From: Nitzschia sp. DOCU1
Lineage: Eukaryota > Bacillariophyta > Bacillariophyceae > Bacillariales > Bacillariaceae
Assembly: GCA_951394045.1 (NCBI GenBank)
Contig: OX595986.1
Span: 4,617,534 to 4,681,533, forward strand
Reading direction: 5' to 3'
DNA length: 64,000 nucleotides
Shown here piece by piece: positions 1 to 9,071 of the stretch; position 1 is the stretch's first letter; every line of letters begins with the position of its first letter. The translations under genes were made by a program, and so were the position numbers. Below the pieces are notes generated by a model. That model was not told the origin of the DNA, did no database searches, and worked only from the letters and a program-made list of their open reading frames with translations.

Positions 1-532
1 AAAAGCCGGCGCAAATTTCCAAGGAAGAGTGGATGTCGGGATGTCAAAAACTTCAAGTAGATTCTGTGGAGAAAGTGAAAGCCCTGCTCCCGTCTTTGGA
101 TACGGGATTTCTGGATCGATCAGAATTTCGGGACTTTTACAAGGTACGATCTAGTCGTCTGACAGCACCCGTAATGCACTCCCTTTTCGTATCGACATTG
201 ACCCCTCACTCACCTTCACACGCTTCCCGTCGCAGTTCTGCTTTCGCTTCAACCTTCATAGCACACATCGAACGCTTGATAAAGAGATGGTGATTGCCTT
301 GTTGAATATGATTTTGAAGGGACGCATTGCGGAGGACCGATTGGAAAGTTTTTGCACCTTTGTCGATACTCAAGAGTCATACACGCGTATAACTCTGGAT
401 CAATGGACTTCCTTTTTAGATTTTTGCTACGAATGCGAGGATTTGAGCACTTATGACGAGTCCAATTCGGCCTGGCCCGTTCTCATTGACGAGTATGTAG
501 AATTCATGGAGGAACAGCAAAAGAAGAAGTGA
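1..532 (+). CDS. DCN1-like (DCUN1/PONY domain) cullin neddylation factor, 3' part
   Basis: C-terminal part of a DCN1-type protein, the scaffold E3 that helps transfer NEDD8 from its E2 to cullins. The reading frame is open from base 3 and continues upstream of the window, so the 5' end is missing. Two exons are visible: up to 143, and 236-532. The 92-bp intron (144-235, GT...CAG) joins in phase 0 and restores FYK-FCFRFN, which matches the family's FYxFxFxFA motif. Diagnostic segments are LPSL, EMVIALLNMILKGR and the terminal AWPVLIDEYVEF (family WPVLIDDFVE). The stop is at 530-532. Codon use is ordinary. I am confident of the family; the true start and any upstream UBA-like region lie outside. 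Confidence 0.9.
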
Positions 533-711
533 AGTACTTATGTGGAGCCCCGTGTAACGAAAAAGGAAACTATTGTGTTTCCGAAACAAATTTCAAAACT
601 AGTTGTTTAATGCTAGAGTCGTAATGGTGAGTATGTAATATAATGTCGAGTGATTGTGCTATAAGAAATCTTGTCTAGCTAGTAGTGCTACCACAGGAAT
701 TATCTAGGACT

Positions 712-1490
712 CTATTCAGATCGCCCTACTTGCTCCTTCAAAAATCGCTGCAGCTCGCTTTCGTTCGAGCCACAATACGTCCCTAGTACCTTGTCCCCTT
801 GGACCACCAAAAAGGTCGGCATCATGGCAACGTTGTATTTGCTAGCAATTTCGTCGTAGTCATCCACATCCACAGTAAAAAACTTGGCCTGCTCGGCATA
901 GTGCGATGAGAGTTTTTCATAAAATGGCTGGACCTTATGACAGGGTTTACACCAGCTATGGAAAAGATTAGCAGCTGGAGGTTAGAAGAATATACATGAC
1001 ACGCATGACGGTACCTCGACAATGCTCACCTTGCAGTAAACTTGCACACGACTCGTTGCGTGGGATCATCCAGCAGCTTCTGAAACTCTTCTTCTGAAGT
1101 TAAAGTCTTGACGGCGGATGGTCCAACTGCGTTAATCAATTCACTGCCCTTTTCTTCGGCTATCGATACGTGAAGTGCATCGGCCACGGCCTTGGGGAAA
1201 AGTCCCATTTGTGCCAGTCGGACAACAACCCATTTCAGCGCGAGAACCACCAATGGTACGACTGCTGTGTAGGGGACGCAGACACCTCCAATGCAAATTA
1301 ACATGATGGGACGAATGTGAAAGTAAACAGTCTCCGGAAAGAATTCGTTGTGATGAATCGGATATGGATGCTGATGGTGTCTGTTGACCACAACAATGGC
1401 ATTCCTTCCGTGGGTGTTGTTGTTGTTCTTCGTCTCTGCCCACCACATCGAGAAGACGACGCACGACGACACTCGCTTCACTCGATTCAT
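712..1490 (-). CDS. Membrane-anchored thioredoxin-domain protein (WCKPC)
   Basis: Two exons, 1030-1490 and 712-955, separated by a 74-bp intron (956-1029). The splice joins VCKFTA-S-WCKPC, placing the intron immediately before the active site. The product is 234 residues. A basic N-terminus is followed by a hydrophobic stretch around residues 55-85 (PIMLICIGGVCVPY and onward), probably one or two membrane segments, then a complete thioredoxin fold. The fold shows the dithiol WCKPC, an FFTVDVDDYDEIASKYNV strand-helix and the cis-proline MMPTFLVV. The CKPC dipeptide is a variant of the classical CGPC and usually shifts redox potential. Likely a dithiol oxidoreductase facing one side of an endomembrane or plastid membrane; location is inference. 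The start is the first ATG of the frame. Confidence 0.85.
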
Positions 1491-1743
1491 TCGAGGGAAA
1501 TCAGAAAAACAAGGTGAAAGAAAATGTGTGTGTGTCTGTTTCGATGTTCGCCCCCAAATGACTCAAACGATCTTCGGTTGACAACGTCGCAAAGTAGTAT
1601 GGCTCGAGTCGTCGGCTTCGACGCTTCGATTGATTCATTCTTTTTCTTATTTTCATTCGCGACCTTTGAACCTCATCTGGCATCACCCATCACTGCTCCT
1701 TATTTGCCACACAAAGCTACTGTAGTTTGTTCCGCCTACACCC

Positions 1744-4700
1744 ATGAGCAATAACTTCGCAGACAATCCCTCAGCCTCCGAACATGTGCCTTTGACAAAG
1801 GAAAATTGGTGGGATATGATTCCTGGCCGAAAAGAAGGGGGTGCTAAGCTTCTTCAGCGATGCGTTGAATCGTTGTATTGGCCGGTGGATTTTGCCACTA
1901 ACGTCCTTTTGGCATACAAGGATTTCTTGGAGTGTAAGGCGTCAATTAATGACTGGCTTGGTAATATGCTGGAGCCTCCTTTTCTGGTCTTTCAAATGTG
2001 GAGTCAACATGTGATGAATACCCAGTGTTACACGAAAGATATGGAACTACTTTTCGGGCGTACCCCTCACTACGATCCCGGTCTGTACAAAGATTATGGA
2101 CCTCAAGTTTCTCGTATTCGTTATACTCTGGAGCTGATTCGTGAAAAGTGCAAGGGTGGTTATATGGACCCAATCATATGGCAGTATGTCCCACCTATTA
2201 TGCCAGCCTACCGAGATATGATGGGGGCTCCGCCAATGGTGGCTCCGCCGATACACCCTCCACCAATATTACCACCAATTCCTGCCGAAACATCGGTTGG
2301 TTATATGGACCCATTCATATGGCAGTATGCCCCACCTATTATGTCAGCCTACCGAGATATGATGGAGGCTCCGCCAATGGTGGCTCCGCCGATACACCCT
2401 CCACCAATATTACCACCAATTCCTGCCGAAACATCGGTTGGTTATATGGACCCATTCATATGGCAGTATGCCCCACCTATTATGTCAGCCTACCGAGATA
2501 TGATGGAGGCTCCGCCAATGGTGGCTCCGCCGATACACCCTCCACCAATATTACCACCAATGACTAAGTTTTCCGATGCGGTACAGGAAGCTGCTGCCAT
2601 GGGACGAGTGACTCTCTGCATTTTCAAAGACTCAGACGGGGGAAAACGACTCATGGACAACAAGTTGACATTGGATCGCGATAAGCCGTTGCATTCTGTG
2701 TTGAACTATGTCAGATTCCGGTGTATTTGGCGCAATGGCGAACGTCTGGATTTAGACTGCACCCCCAACCAGTTGAAAATGGAGCCTGTCGAGAGTATCC
2801 TTTTGACACCTATACGCTCTAACTGGCTGATTACTTTGTACTTCCATGATTGGCTGGGTGGTCGACATCCGAGACAAATTAAAATGTCCGATACAATTGG
2901 ATTTGCTTTCGAGGAAGTGGCTCGCAACCTGGGAGTTGCCGATCCATCGAAATTGGTGTACACTTACCGGGGAAAGGTTGTCCACGAAAGCCAAACTGCA
3001 ATGTGGAGTCGAGTTGACAATGGCGATATTCTGAAGGTTACTTTACCCAGTGAAGGGAAAACAAAAAACGGGGTTGAAGAAGAAAAGAAAGAATCAACCA
3101 GCAGAAATGACCCGGAATCATTGGACGAAACCGTGGACGCTGTAGTTGAAGCGGCGATTGAAGCAGTGAAGGTTACTTTGCCCAGTGAAGGACAAACAAA
3201 AAATGGGGTTGAAGAAGAAAAGAAAGAATCAACCAACAGAAGCGAAACGGTGCTGGGCCGCCGCAAGAAGACTCGTGATCGTGACCCCATCCCTCACATT
3301 GCCATTCGTGCCCGAGTCTACACCGGTTTCCAGTCGCAATCGACTTTGTTTGCTTTTGAGAGAGTCTATACACCCAACAAGCACGACGTTCTCTGCCGGC
3401 AAGGTACCCAGCTCGCCCACCCGGGCAATGTCCGCATGCGACGCATGGTTGCCCAGCACGCTCATCTGTACAATAATAACCGCAATCTTCACAAGCGCGG
3501 CTTCCTTGAACACGTTTTGGAACTTGTAAAAAACTCAGAGGGCGTCCAGGCGCGATTCTTGAAGCGAGTGCAGCTAAATTATTGGGTGGAAGTTTCTCAC
3601 GATAGTGCTCTCAGTAAAATCAGACGCTGCCTTCGTCGTGGATTCCGCAAGTCAGAGACCGGAGAACTCCTCGAGGGCTCTGCCGACGATCAGGAGCTCG
3701 ATGAAGCATCAAAAATTGACGTTACAGGAGACAAGAACGAGACTTCAAGGTCCCTCCCTCCAACAGCCCTATCAAGAAGGAATCAAAGCGTCATGGCGCC
3801 ATCTTCTGCGAAAGTTTCCCATACCAGTCCGGTAGTGGCCGCTGCCCCCGCCGATGACGACGACGACACTGATTCTTCCTCTCCTGGATTCCGCAAGTCA
3901 GAGACCGGAGAACTCCTCGAGGGCTCTGCCGACGATCAGGAGCTCGATGAAGCATCAAAAATTGACGTTACAGGAGACAAGAACGAGACTTCAAGGTCCC
4001 TCCCTCCAACAGCCTTATCAAGAAGGAATCAAAGCGTCATGGCGCCATCTTCTGCGAAAGTTTCCCATACCAGTCCGGTAGTGGCCGCTGCCCCCGCCGA
4101 TGACGACGACGACACTGATTCTTCCTCTCCTGTTGCTACAGCTACAAAGACTTCGGGGACGTCACACTGGAAGTTTCATGAACTCGGTGCTATGAACGAG
4201 ATCACTAAATCGCCTTACGAAGGCTCGCAGTCTGCAGAGGTGGGAGCATCCCTCTTTGACCGCCTCAAGATGCTCTTACTTTCCAAAGAAGAACTTCAGG
4301 GTGAAGTACAAGATTTGGATGGTTTGCCGCGGCTAACAGTGCAAGAAGAAACGATCGCTCTGTTCGGGGAAGTTCTGGCGGACAGTGTCGTCAAGGCATA
4401 CTATATCATTGCCAAATCAGGAATTCTCTTTAGTCCTCCCTGGCTCGAACACAAGCAATGTAAGATTCGGAATGAGAAATGCGGATGGATTCCTAAGCCC
4501 ATGTTCTTGTTGCTATTGCAAGAACAAAGATTCGCAAGAGCAGCAGATGCTGTTTTGAGCACTGTGGTAAACAGGATTGGTGTTACACAAATTTTCTTTG
4601 ACGCTCTCAAGGAATGGAATTTGGACGAACCTAGACTACAATGCAACGAACCGACGTTGCACTTTGCCAGTCGAAAGCGTGAGTGTTTCAAGTGCCTCAT

Positions 4701-5406
4701 TTTCGTGGCACGCGTATATCGGTGCTGCAAGGTTTTGCAACCTCCAGGACAAGACACTTTTGATCTGGAAAGTGAAGAACCCGGACTTTTTGCCAAAGTC
4801 CAACAATGCTTGGAGATCTTGAATGAGCACGTCAAGGTTCATCCCAAGCGTCTCGAAGAGATCATGGCGGAAAGAGAACGACAAGACGACTCGGAGGAGC
4901 AAGAGGAACAAAGTACAAAGCCTTCTTTCCGAGGAAAAGTCTCCAGTCCGCTGAACAGAGAAGCACCCGAAGAAACGTCGCGTAAACGACGAAAGGTGGA
5001 GTTGTCCTCGTCAGGCCGATCGACACCGTCCAGTATCAGCAATGAGCCAGCGCCACATGCCAACATTCAAGATACTAGTTTATCGATCCGTGAGGCTACG
5101 TCGGTCAGGTCCAGGGCGTCCAGTGTGTCAAGGGCTAGTACTCTTCCGGCTGTCGGAGCTGGAAAGTCGTGTGAAGAATTGCTAGCCATTGCCGAGTTAC
5201 AATATAAGCGGCTAGGTAAGGTTATGCGGCGTTTGCAGGAACAGGTGCAGATTGAACGTGATCGGATCCGTCGAGAAATTACGGAAGAATTAGAAATGGA
5301 GCAAGGATCTCCTTCGAGGCGAGCCAGAAGAACAAGCAGCAGCAGTAGCATCAGGAGTCGTCGAATGAATGGGGTGAAAGGGTCAGCTAACAGGAAACAA
5401 AAGTAG
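1744..5406 (+). CDS. Chimeric protein: helical domain, Pro-rich repeats, two ubiquitin-like folds, DUF6824, coiled coil
   Basis: A 1220-residue intronless frame; no whole-protein homologue recognised. Order: a tryptophan/tyrosine-rich, probably helical domain (about 20-135); three 47-residue Pro/Met-rich repeats (139-274); two tandem beta-grasp modules (about 289-358 and 361-436). Each module ends with a signature like Rad60/SUMO-like domains (GERLDLDCTPNQLKME and YRGKVVHESQ...VDNGDILKV). Next comes an acidic Lys/Glu linker, itself partly repeated, and a DUF6824 module (about 545-635) with DVLCRQG, HPGN, ARFLKR and WVEV. Two 82-residue Ser/Asp-rich repeats (633-796), a Cys-containing helical domain (about 837-1075), a coiled coil near 1150-1190 and a basic Ser-rich tail follow. 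No C-terminal diglycine is seen, so it is not a ubiquitin-like modifier. The 5' flank and N-terminal third recur at 20036. Nuclear adaptor role is inference only. Confidence 0.75.
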   Translation: MSNNFADNPSASEHVPLTKENWWDMIPGRKEGGAKLLQRCVESLYWPVDFATNVLLAYKDFLECKASINDWLGNMLEPPFLVFQMWSQHVMNTQCYTKDMELLFGRTPHYDPGLYKDYGPQVSRIRYTLELIREKCKGGYMDPIIWQYVPPIMPAYRDMMGAPPMVAPPIHPPPILPPIPAETSVGYMDPFIWQYAPPIMSAYRDMMEAPPMVAPPIHPPPILPPIPAETSVGYMDPFIWQYAPPIMSAYRDMMEAPPMVAPPIHPPPILPPMTKFSDAVQEAAAMGRVTLCIFKDSDGGKRLMDNKLTLDRDKPLHSVLNYVRFRCIWRNGERLDLDCTPNQLKMEPVESILLTPIRSNWLITLYFHDWLGGRHPRQIKMSDTIGFAFEEVARNLGVADPSKLVYTYRGKVVHESQTAMWSRVDNGDILKVTLPSEGKTKNGVEEEKKESTSRNDPESLDETVDAVVEAAIEAVKVTLPSEGQTKNGVEEEKKESTNRSETVLGRRKKTRDRDPIPHIAIRARVYTGFQSQSTLFAFERVYTPNKHDVLCRQGTQLAHPGNVRMRRMVAQHAHLYNNNRNLHKRGFLEHVLELVKNSEGVQARFLKRVQLNYWVEVSHDSALSKIRRCLRRGFRKSETGELLEGSADDQELDEASKIDVTGDKNETSRSLPPTALSRRNQSVMAPSSAKVSHTSPVVAAAPADDDDDTDSSSPGFRKSETGELLEGSADDQELDEASKIDVTGDKNETSRSLPPTALSRRNQSVMAPSSAKVSHTSPVVAAAPADDDDDTDSSSPVATATKTSGTSHWKFHELGAMNEITKSPYEGSQSAEVGASLFDRLKMLLLSKEELQGEVQDLDGLPRLTVQEETIALFGEVLADSVVKAYYIIAKSGILFSPPWLEHKQCKIRNEKCGWIPKPMFLLLLQEQRFARAADAVLSTVVNRIGVTQIFFDALKEWNLDEPRLQCNEPTLHFASRKRECFKCLIFVARVYRCCKVLQPPGQDTFDLESEEPGLFAKVQQCLEILNEHVKVHPKRLEEIMAERERQDDSEEQEEQSTKPSFRGKVSSPLNREAPEETSRKRRKVELSSSGRSTPSSISNEPAPHANIQDTSLSIREATSVRSRASSVSRASTLPAVGAGKSCEELLAIAELQYKRLGKVMRRLQEQVQIERDRIRREITEELEMEQGSPSRRARRTSSSSSIRSRRMNGVKGSANRKQK
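2158..2565 (+). repeat. Three in-frame 141-bp tandem repeats (Pro-rich)
   Basis: Copies start at 2158, 2299 and 2440. Each begins with codons for GYMDP and ends in a PPI/PPIL proline run, and the third is cut short at about 2565. Copies two and three are practically identical, while copy one carries several substitutions. The period is a multiple of three, so copy-number change keeps the frame. The paralogue at 20036 has a single copy, which implies expansion here. Confidence 0.95.
3034..3240 (+). repeat. Partial 135-bp-period direct repeat in Lys/Glu linker
   Basis: A segment of about 72 bp at 3034-3105 (encoding KVTLPSEGKTKNGVEEEKKE) recurs at 3169-3240 with few changes. The paralogue at 20036-21241 has only one copy and ends soon after the equivalent of position 3165. 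This repeat therefore sits at the junction between the duplicated N-terminal module and the DUF6824 module. Confidence 0.85.
3640..4131 (+). repeat. Two in-frame 246-bp tandem repeats (Ser/Asp-rich)
   Basis: Copies at 3640-3885 and 3886-4131 are almost identical at the base level; the clearest difference is one C/T change in the alanine-leucine-serine stretch. Each encodes 82 residues running from FRKSETGELLEG to DDDDDTDSSSP. The period keeps the frame. A third, diverged piece of the same unit lies at about 6204-6270, outside the gene. Confidence 0.95.
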
Positions 5407-5645
5407 TGATTGCACTACTGCGATGGATGGGTGGCTTGCGCCGTCGAGTTATTCTATTACTTGTTCTCGACAATCTGATAATACATGAATATTGTCAGGT
5501 CGCCCGCAGAATACTAGAATCCTTCGCCTTGATCATGTTATCATGCAGCATGGCAATGCTTAGGGGAATATTTCTTGGGAGTTGATGTTATTGTGATTGA
5601 GTCCACATTATATTTGTTCTTTAGTACACGGTTCGGGCTTTCAAA

Positions 5646-6088
5646 TGTCATCTCGTCGAGCCAAAATACACCACCGTGTCCGCAAATGGTCCGACATGCC
5701 GCCTTTTTGCGGTCTGGTGACCTATCTTCCTACCGCAGCCTTTGCTAGGTAAGAAAGACAACGCGTTTCCGCTTTCTATTTCTGAACTTGTGTTATCAGG
5801 TCTCACCAGCTGGGGATTTCTTCCTTATCCAGCGAGCACTTCTTTTCCTATGCCGCAATTGCGGTATTGCCCCGCACGCGAACGGCCTGCCGTCACCCCG
5901 AAGTCTTCTTGGCCACATCGGACAATTCTGTGGTAGTTGTGAATTCTTCAACGGCCGAGATCAATGACCTCGATTGTCGAGCCCGAATCTCGGCGCCTAT
6001 TGTCGAGATGAGTTTTGCTCCCAATGGGCGTTTCTTGGCCTGCTTTACTGAATCATCCATGCTTACAGTGATCTCAACGACATTCTAG
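5646..6088 (+). pseudogene. Truncated VPS16-like N-terminal fragment
   Basis: A possible two-exon frame starts with ATG at 5646 (MSSRRAKIHH), with a putative GT-AG intron of about 51 bp near 5750-5800. The 3' part encodes EVFLATSDNSVVVVN and then the segment SPIVEM-like APIVEMSFAPNGRFLACF before a stop at 6088. The last stretch resembles the beta-propeller of VPS16, a core HOPS/CORVET tethering subunit (family pattern: xPNGRFLAxFTxDGxLxV). VPS16 proteins are about 800 residues, so this is a small fragment, probably left by a duplication. Family assignment rests on one motif-rich stretch; the splice model is tentative. Confidence 0.45.
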
Positions 6089-6183
6089 ACCAAGGTTCTA
6101 GACTTTGATAAGAAAGCTCGCAACCCCCACTAGAAATGAAATGGTGTTGAGAAGATAGGTACGTTCCAGGAGTTGGTGCGTCT

Positions 6184-6462
6184 TTGAAAGTACCTAGTAC
6201 TTCTGCCGACGATCAGGAGCTCGATGAAGCATCAAAAATTGATGTTACAGGAGGCAAAGGCGAAACTTCCAAGCGGCACAATCAAATGCTTCTCAAGAAT
6301 GCCTTTAGTAGTTTGAGAACCTTTTTTGGTTTACGAAGAACGAACCCTGATTTGCAAAAGCTTCTCAAAATAGAAATCTCAACCCTTTTCCACGTAGATT
6401 CACGTTCATTCCATACCAGTTCCTCCCGCACTCAAACCAAACCACTGCCTCAAGTAATTTGA
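6184..6462 (+). pseudogene. Relic of the 1744-5406 gene's Ser/Asp repeat
   Basis: Bases about 6204-6270 match the interior of the 246-bp repeat (SADDQELDEASKIDVTG is identical as protein), followed by unrelated sequence. The frame has no good ATG. I read it as a broken copy of part of the chimeric gene, dispersed 2 kb downstream. The sequence after it runs into the 113-bp direct repeat. Confidence 0.6.
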
Positions 6463-6611
6463 GAAGCTTTACTCAACGAGAGCTACTAGTATTATTTTTA
6501 CGAAGAACGAATTTTTGATTTATAAAAGCTTCTCAAAATAGAAATCCCAACCCTTCTCGACGTAGATTCACGTTTAGTTCATACCAGTTCCTCCCGCACT
6601 CGAACCAAACC
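6331..6611. repeat. Direct repeat, two copies of ~113 bp, 168 bp apart
   Basis: Copy 1 at about 6331-6443 and copy 2 at about 6499-6611 share long identical blocks, for example from CAAAATAGAAATC through CACGTAGATTCACG-like sequence to ATACCAGTTCCTCCCGCACT. Both lie upstream of the small secreted peptide gene at 6709, so they may form its promoter or 5' leader. Confidence 0.85.
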
Positions 6612-6708
6612 TTCTCAACACATTGCAACTCCAAAAAACATTCCAGAAAGGCTCACAATTTCGTTTCGACGACTTTCGCGCAACTACTACTTCTACTCAC
6701 TCTCCAAG

Positions 6709-6978
6709 ATGAAGTTCTCTGCTTTCACCACCCTCTTTGCCGCCCTTCTTGTCTCTGGACAAGCAGTCAATCCCGAAACCAATGTCGTGGATGCTTCTCC
6801 TGTTGCCAACGTCGTCGATATTCCTGCCCCTGAAGCTTCTGTCGGTAGTACCGGCAACAAGCGTCAGGTTCGCGGCGCCTCCGATGGCGAGCCTGTGGCC
6901 ACTACTACTTCGGACATGCCCAACAAGAGCCGCGATTTGAGTTGCCGATTGTGCTGCAGTGACGATATTAGGTGCTAA
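6709..6978 (+). CDS. Small secreted Cys-rich peptide precursor, 89 aa
   Basis: Not recognised as a known family. The 89 residues begin with a textbook signal peptide (MKFSAFTTLFAALLVSGQAV). A low-complexity, Val/Pro/Asp-rich middle follows, with a dibasic NKRQVRG site near residue 52. The C-terminus is compact and cysteine-rich, CRLCCSDDIRC, with four cysteines in the last 11 residues. The layout (signal peptide, spacer, basic site, Cys-rich tail) is that of a processed secreted peptide, but no processing or activity can be shown from sequence. The start is the first ATG, in a CCAAGATGA context. The tandem 113-bp repeat lies just upstream. Codon use looks coding. Confidence 0.7.
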   Translation: MKFSAFTTLFAALLVSGQAVNPETNVVDASPVANVVDIPAPEASVGSTGNKRQVRGASDGEPVATTTSDMPNKSRDLSCRLCCSDDIRC

Positions 6979-7919
6979 GCATCTCGTCATTCACACGTCT
7001 TGGTGTGTTTGCGAGGCCAAGAGTCATCAGGGATTTTTGGCTGGAAAATTTGTTATCGGTTTGTTGACGAGTTCGAGCGATGGGCGGACAAGTGGTGTGT
7101 TATGTAAATACCACTCATAATAATTCATAGTGATCCAAGTATCATTGAAATTGCGCGTCTGATAGCAGCTAGAGTTTCACATAGTATTGACCCCGCCTTT
7201 TCTGACGTTTCCTGAATGCTACCTGTAGAGTAGCAGCGTCTCCAACATTCTTCACGTGCGGCAAGTGGAACCAAGTTGTTCAGATATACCAGTAGGCTTC
7301 AGAATGATTCCTAGCACAAGATGATGCTTCCTTGGTCCAGGCGGCACATGGCACCTGGGGCCGGCGCCGCGCCGAAAGAGGACTCGGGCCGTTTCGAGCA
7401 GTGGTGAGATCATCGGGCATTCGTGTCGTCGAAAAGATCCGTGCCACGCCAACGAAGATAGGAGACCGTTTCGAGCCCTTGTTGGCATGCGAAGATGTCG
7501 CAGATCGTTGCCATGACGATACGGTCAATGGAATATGGTAGTAATGAAGTGTCGACGACAGACGGGTGCTCAATAGTCGAAATAGTGCGGGGCAAAAAAA
7601 TGCCGATATCCAGTCGTCCGTCCGTTGTGTGATTCGACTTGTGTGATTGCTTTCAGTGGAAATTCGACTGACGTACGAACTCGCTCGAGCCGGGCGAGGA
7701 CAGGAGGGACTAAGGACGAAGGAATGCATTCCATTGGTCAAAGTGCAGAAAGATCTCGAAGGAACCCACAAAACTTCTTGTGTTCTGGCCAGCCAGTTCA
7801 GAGAAGAAAAGGAAAGCTCCGTTTCTCCCTCCGATCCTTTTTCCCGCCAAGTTTTTTACTAATGGGCATGAGCAAACCGAGATATTACCACAGCAACATT
7901 CTCGACGACTATTCACAAC
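6979..7919. other. Intergenic, 941 bp
   Basis: No convincing gene. Short frames on both strands overlap each other and carry no recognisable motif. The last 150 bp are the presumed promoter and leader of the peroxiredoxin-like gene. Confidence 0.6.
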
Positions 7920-9071
7920 ATGTTGCATCCAAAGTTCTTGTTGCTGGGGCTGCTTTTGCTATCGCTGCTGCAGACCGCGGCAGTGGCTGCGTTCTTTATC
8001 CAGGGGACTAGCTTGACCTGGTACATTCCCAAGAAAGAAGCCATCTATCGGCCCACAAGAAGCATTACTCGCGAAGACAAGACTGCCTTCAACATTTTGT
8101 CCAAGGCTCAGGTGATCGATCCTCAGACAGGAAAAGAATGCCTAGCATTGGACAATGACTTGCTAAACATTGCATCCTCCAAGTCCTTTTTCCCATTCTT
8201 CAGCAAGGGGTCATCGAGCGGCAAGGCATTAGTTGTCGTCATGCCTCAATTGGGGGACTTTGACAGCATGGAATATGCAGGAATGCTCAAGTCAGTTCTG
8301 CCGGATTTGAAGCGTGCCAATATTGCATTGAGAATAATTGGAATCGGCAATTGCAAAACGGCGCAAATGTTCAGTTTGTTCACTGGCATTCCACTCGAAT
8401 GTATCCGTGTCGACCCGACTGCCAGCGTCCATTCGGCATTGCAGTTGCATCGTGGTCCCAACTGGGATATTCCGGACTGGGTTCCATCTACACTGATCGA
8501 CTGGTTTGCCAAGGACATTTGCGGTAACGACAATGAGAAGATTCCTGCGAAAGAGGTAGCTCGTTCCTGGGTAAATTACATGGCAATGTGTGCAGGAATC
8601 GCCGCCCCGGGCACCTTGGCGGAAATTGCCAGGGGCTACTTAGGTGATAAGTCGGCACCGGAAATACTTTCGTCCGAGGACACGGTACGTGCGGGACCTA
8701 TTACTATCAAGGGTACGACTGACGTCAAAATTGGGCCTATTCAATACCAGAGCTTGTGGAAGAACGAGGAGGGATACTTGCGGCCAGCCGAATTGGCAAC
8801 GGTTCGACTCCGAAGTATGGTCGAAGTCTTAACAAAGTTTGGTGACTACGTGCCCGATCAACGTTTGCTAGATTGGCGTGGTGCTACCTTCTTGTTCGAT
8901 GACAGCTGTCAACGAGGAGACAAACAGCCACTCTACGAACACAAGAATCCCGGTGTTTTGACCTATTCTGAGACCATGCCGCGTCCCTTGTCCTTTTTGG
9001 AAAGATACATTGGATTTGAGCGGGCACGAAACCCTCTGGGTCGCAAGGACCCTGACTTTAAATACGTTTGA
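7920..9071 (+). CDS. Plastid peroxiredoxin-like (AhpC/TSA, PRXL2-type) protein
   Basis: 383 residues, intronless. The N-terminus is a signal peptide (LLLGLLLLSLLQTAAVA) directly followed by AFFIQG, a diatom plastid bipartite presequence with Phe after the cleavage site. The mature part contains VVVMPQLGDFDSMEYAGML, a hallmark of a peroxiredoxin-like family shared by cyanobacteria and plastids. Then come RIIGIGNCKTAQMFSLFTGIPLECIRVDP and a C-terminal RPLSFLERYIG...ARNPLGR. The usual peroxidatic TxxC is not where a classical peroxiredoxin has it: a single Cys lies in GNCKTA. The enzymatic reaction is therefore uncertain. Likely stromal, of cyanobacterial origin. Confidence 0.8.
   Translation: MLHPKFLLLGLLLLSLLQTAAVAAFFIQGTSLTWYIPKKEAIYRPTRSITREDKTAFNILSKAQVIDPQTGKECLALDNDLLNIASSKSFFPFFSKGSSSGKALVVVMPQLGDFDSMEYAGMLKSVLPDLKRANIALRIIGIGNCKTAQMFSLFTGIPLECIRVDPTASVHSALQLHRGPNWDIPDWVPSTLIDWFAKDICGNDNEKIPAKEVARSWVNYMAMCAGIAAPGTLAEIARGYLGDKSAPEILSSEDTVRAGPITIKGTTDVKIGPIQYQSLWKNEEGYLRPAELATVRLRSMVEVLTKFGDYVPDQRLLDWRGATFLFDDSCQRGDKQPLYEHKNPGVLTYSETMPRPLSFLERYIGFERARNPLGRKDPDFKYV

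Noticed and set aside
33..293. First frame as a separate 86-residue gene
   Set aside because: Residues after the 37th codon are intron; splicing at 144-235 joins it to the next frame and gives a proper DCN1 domain.
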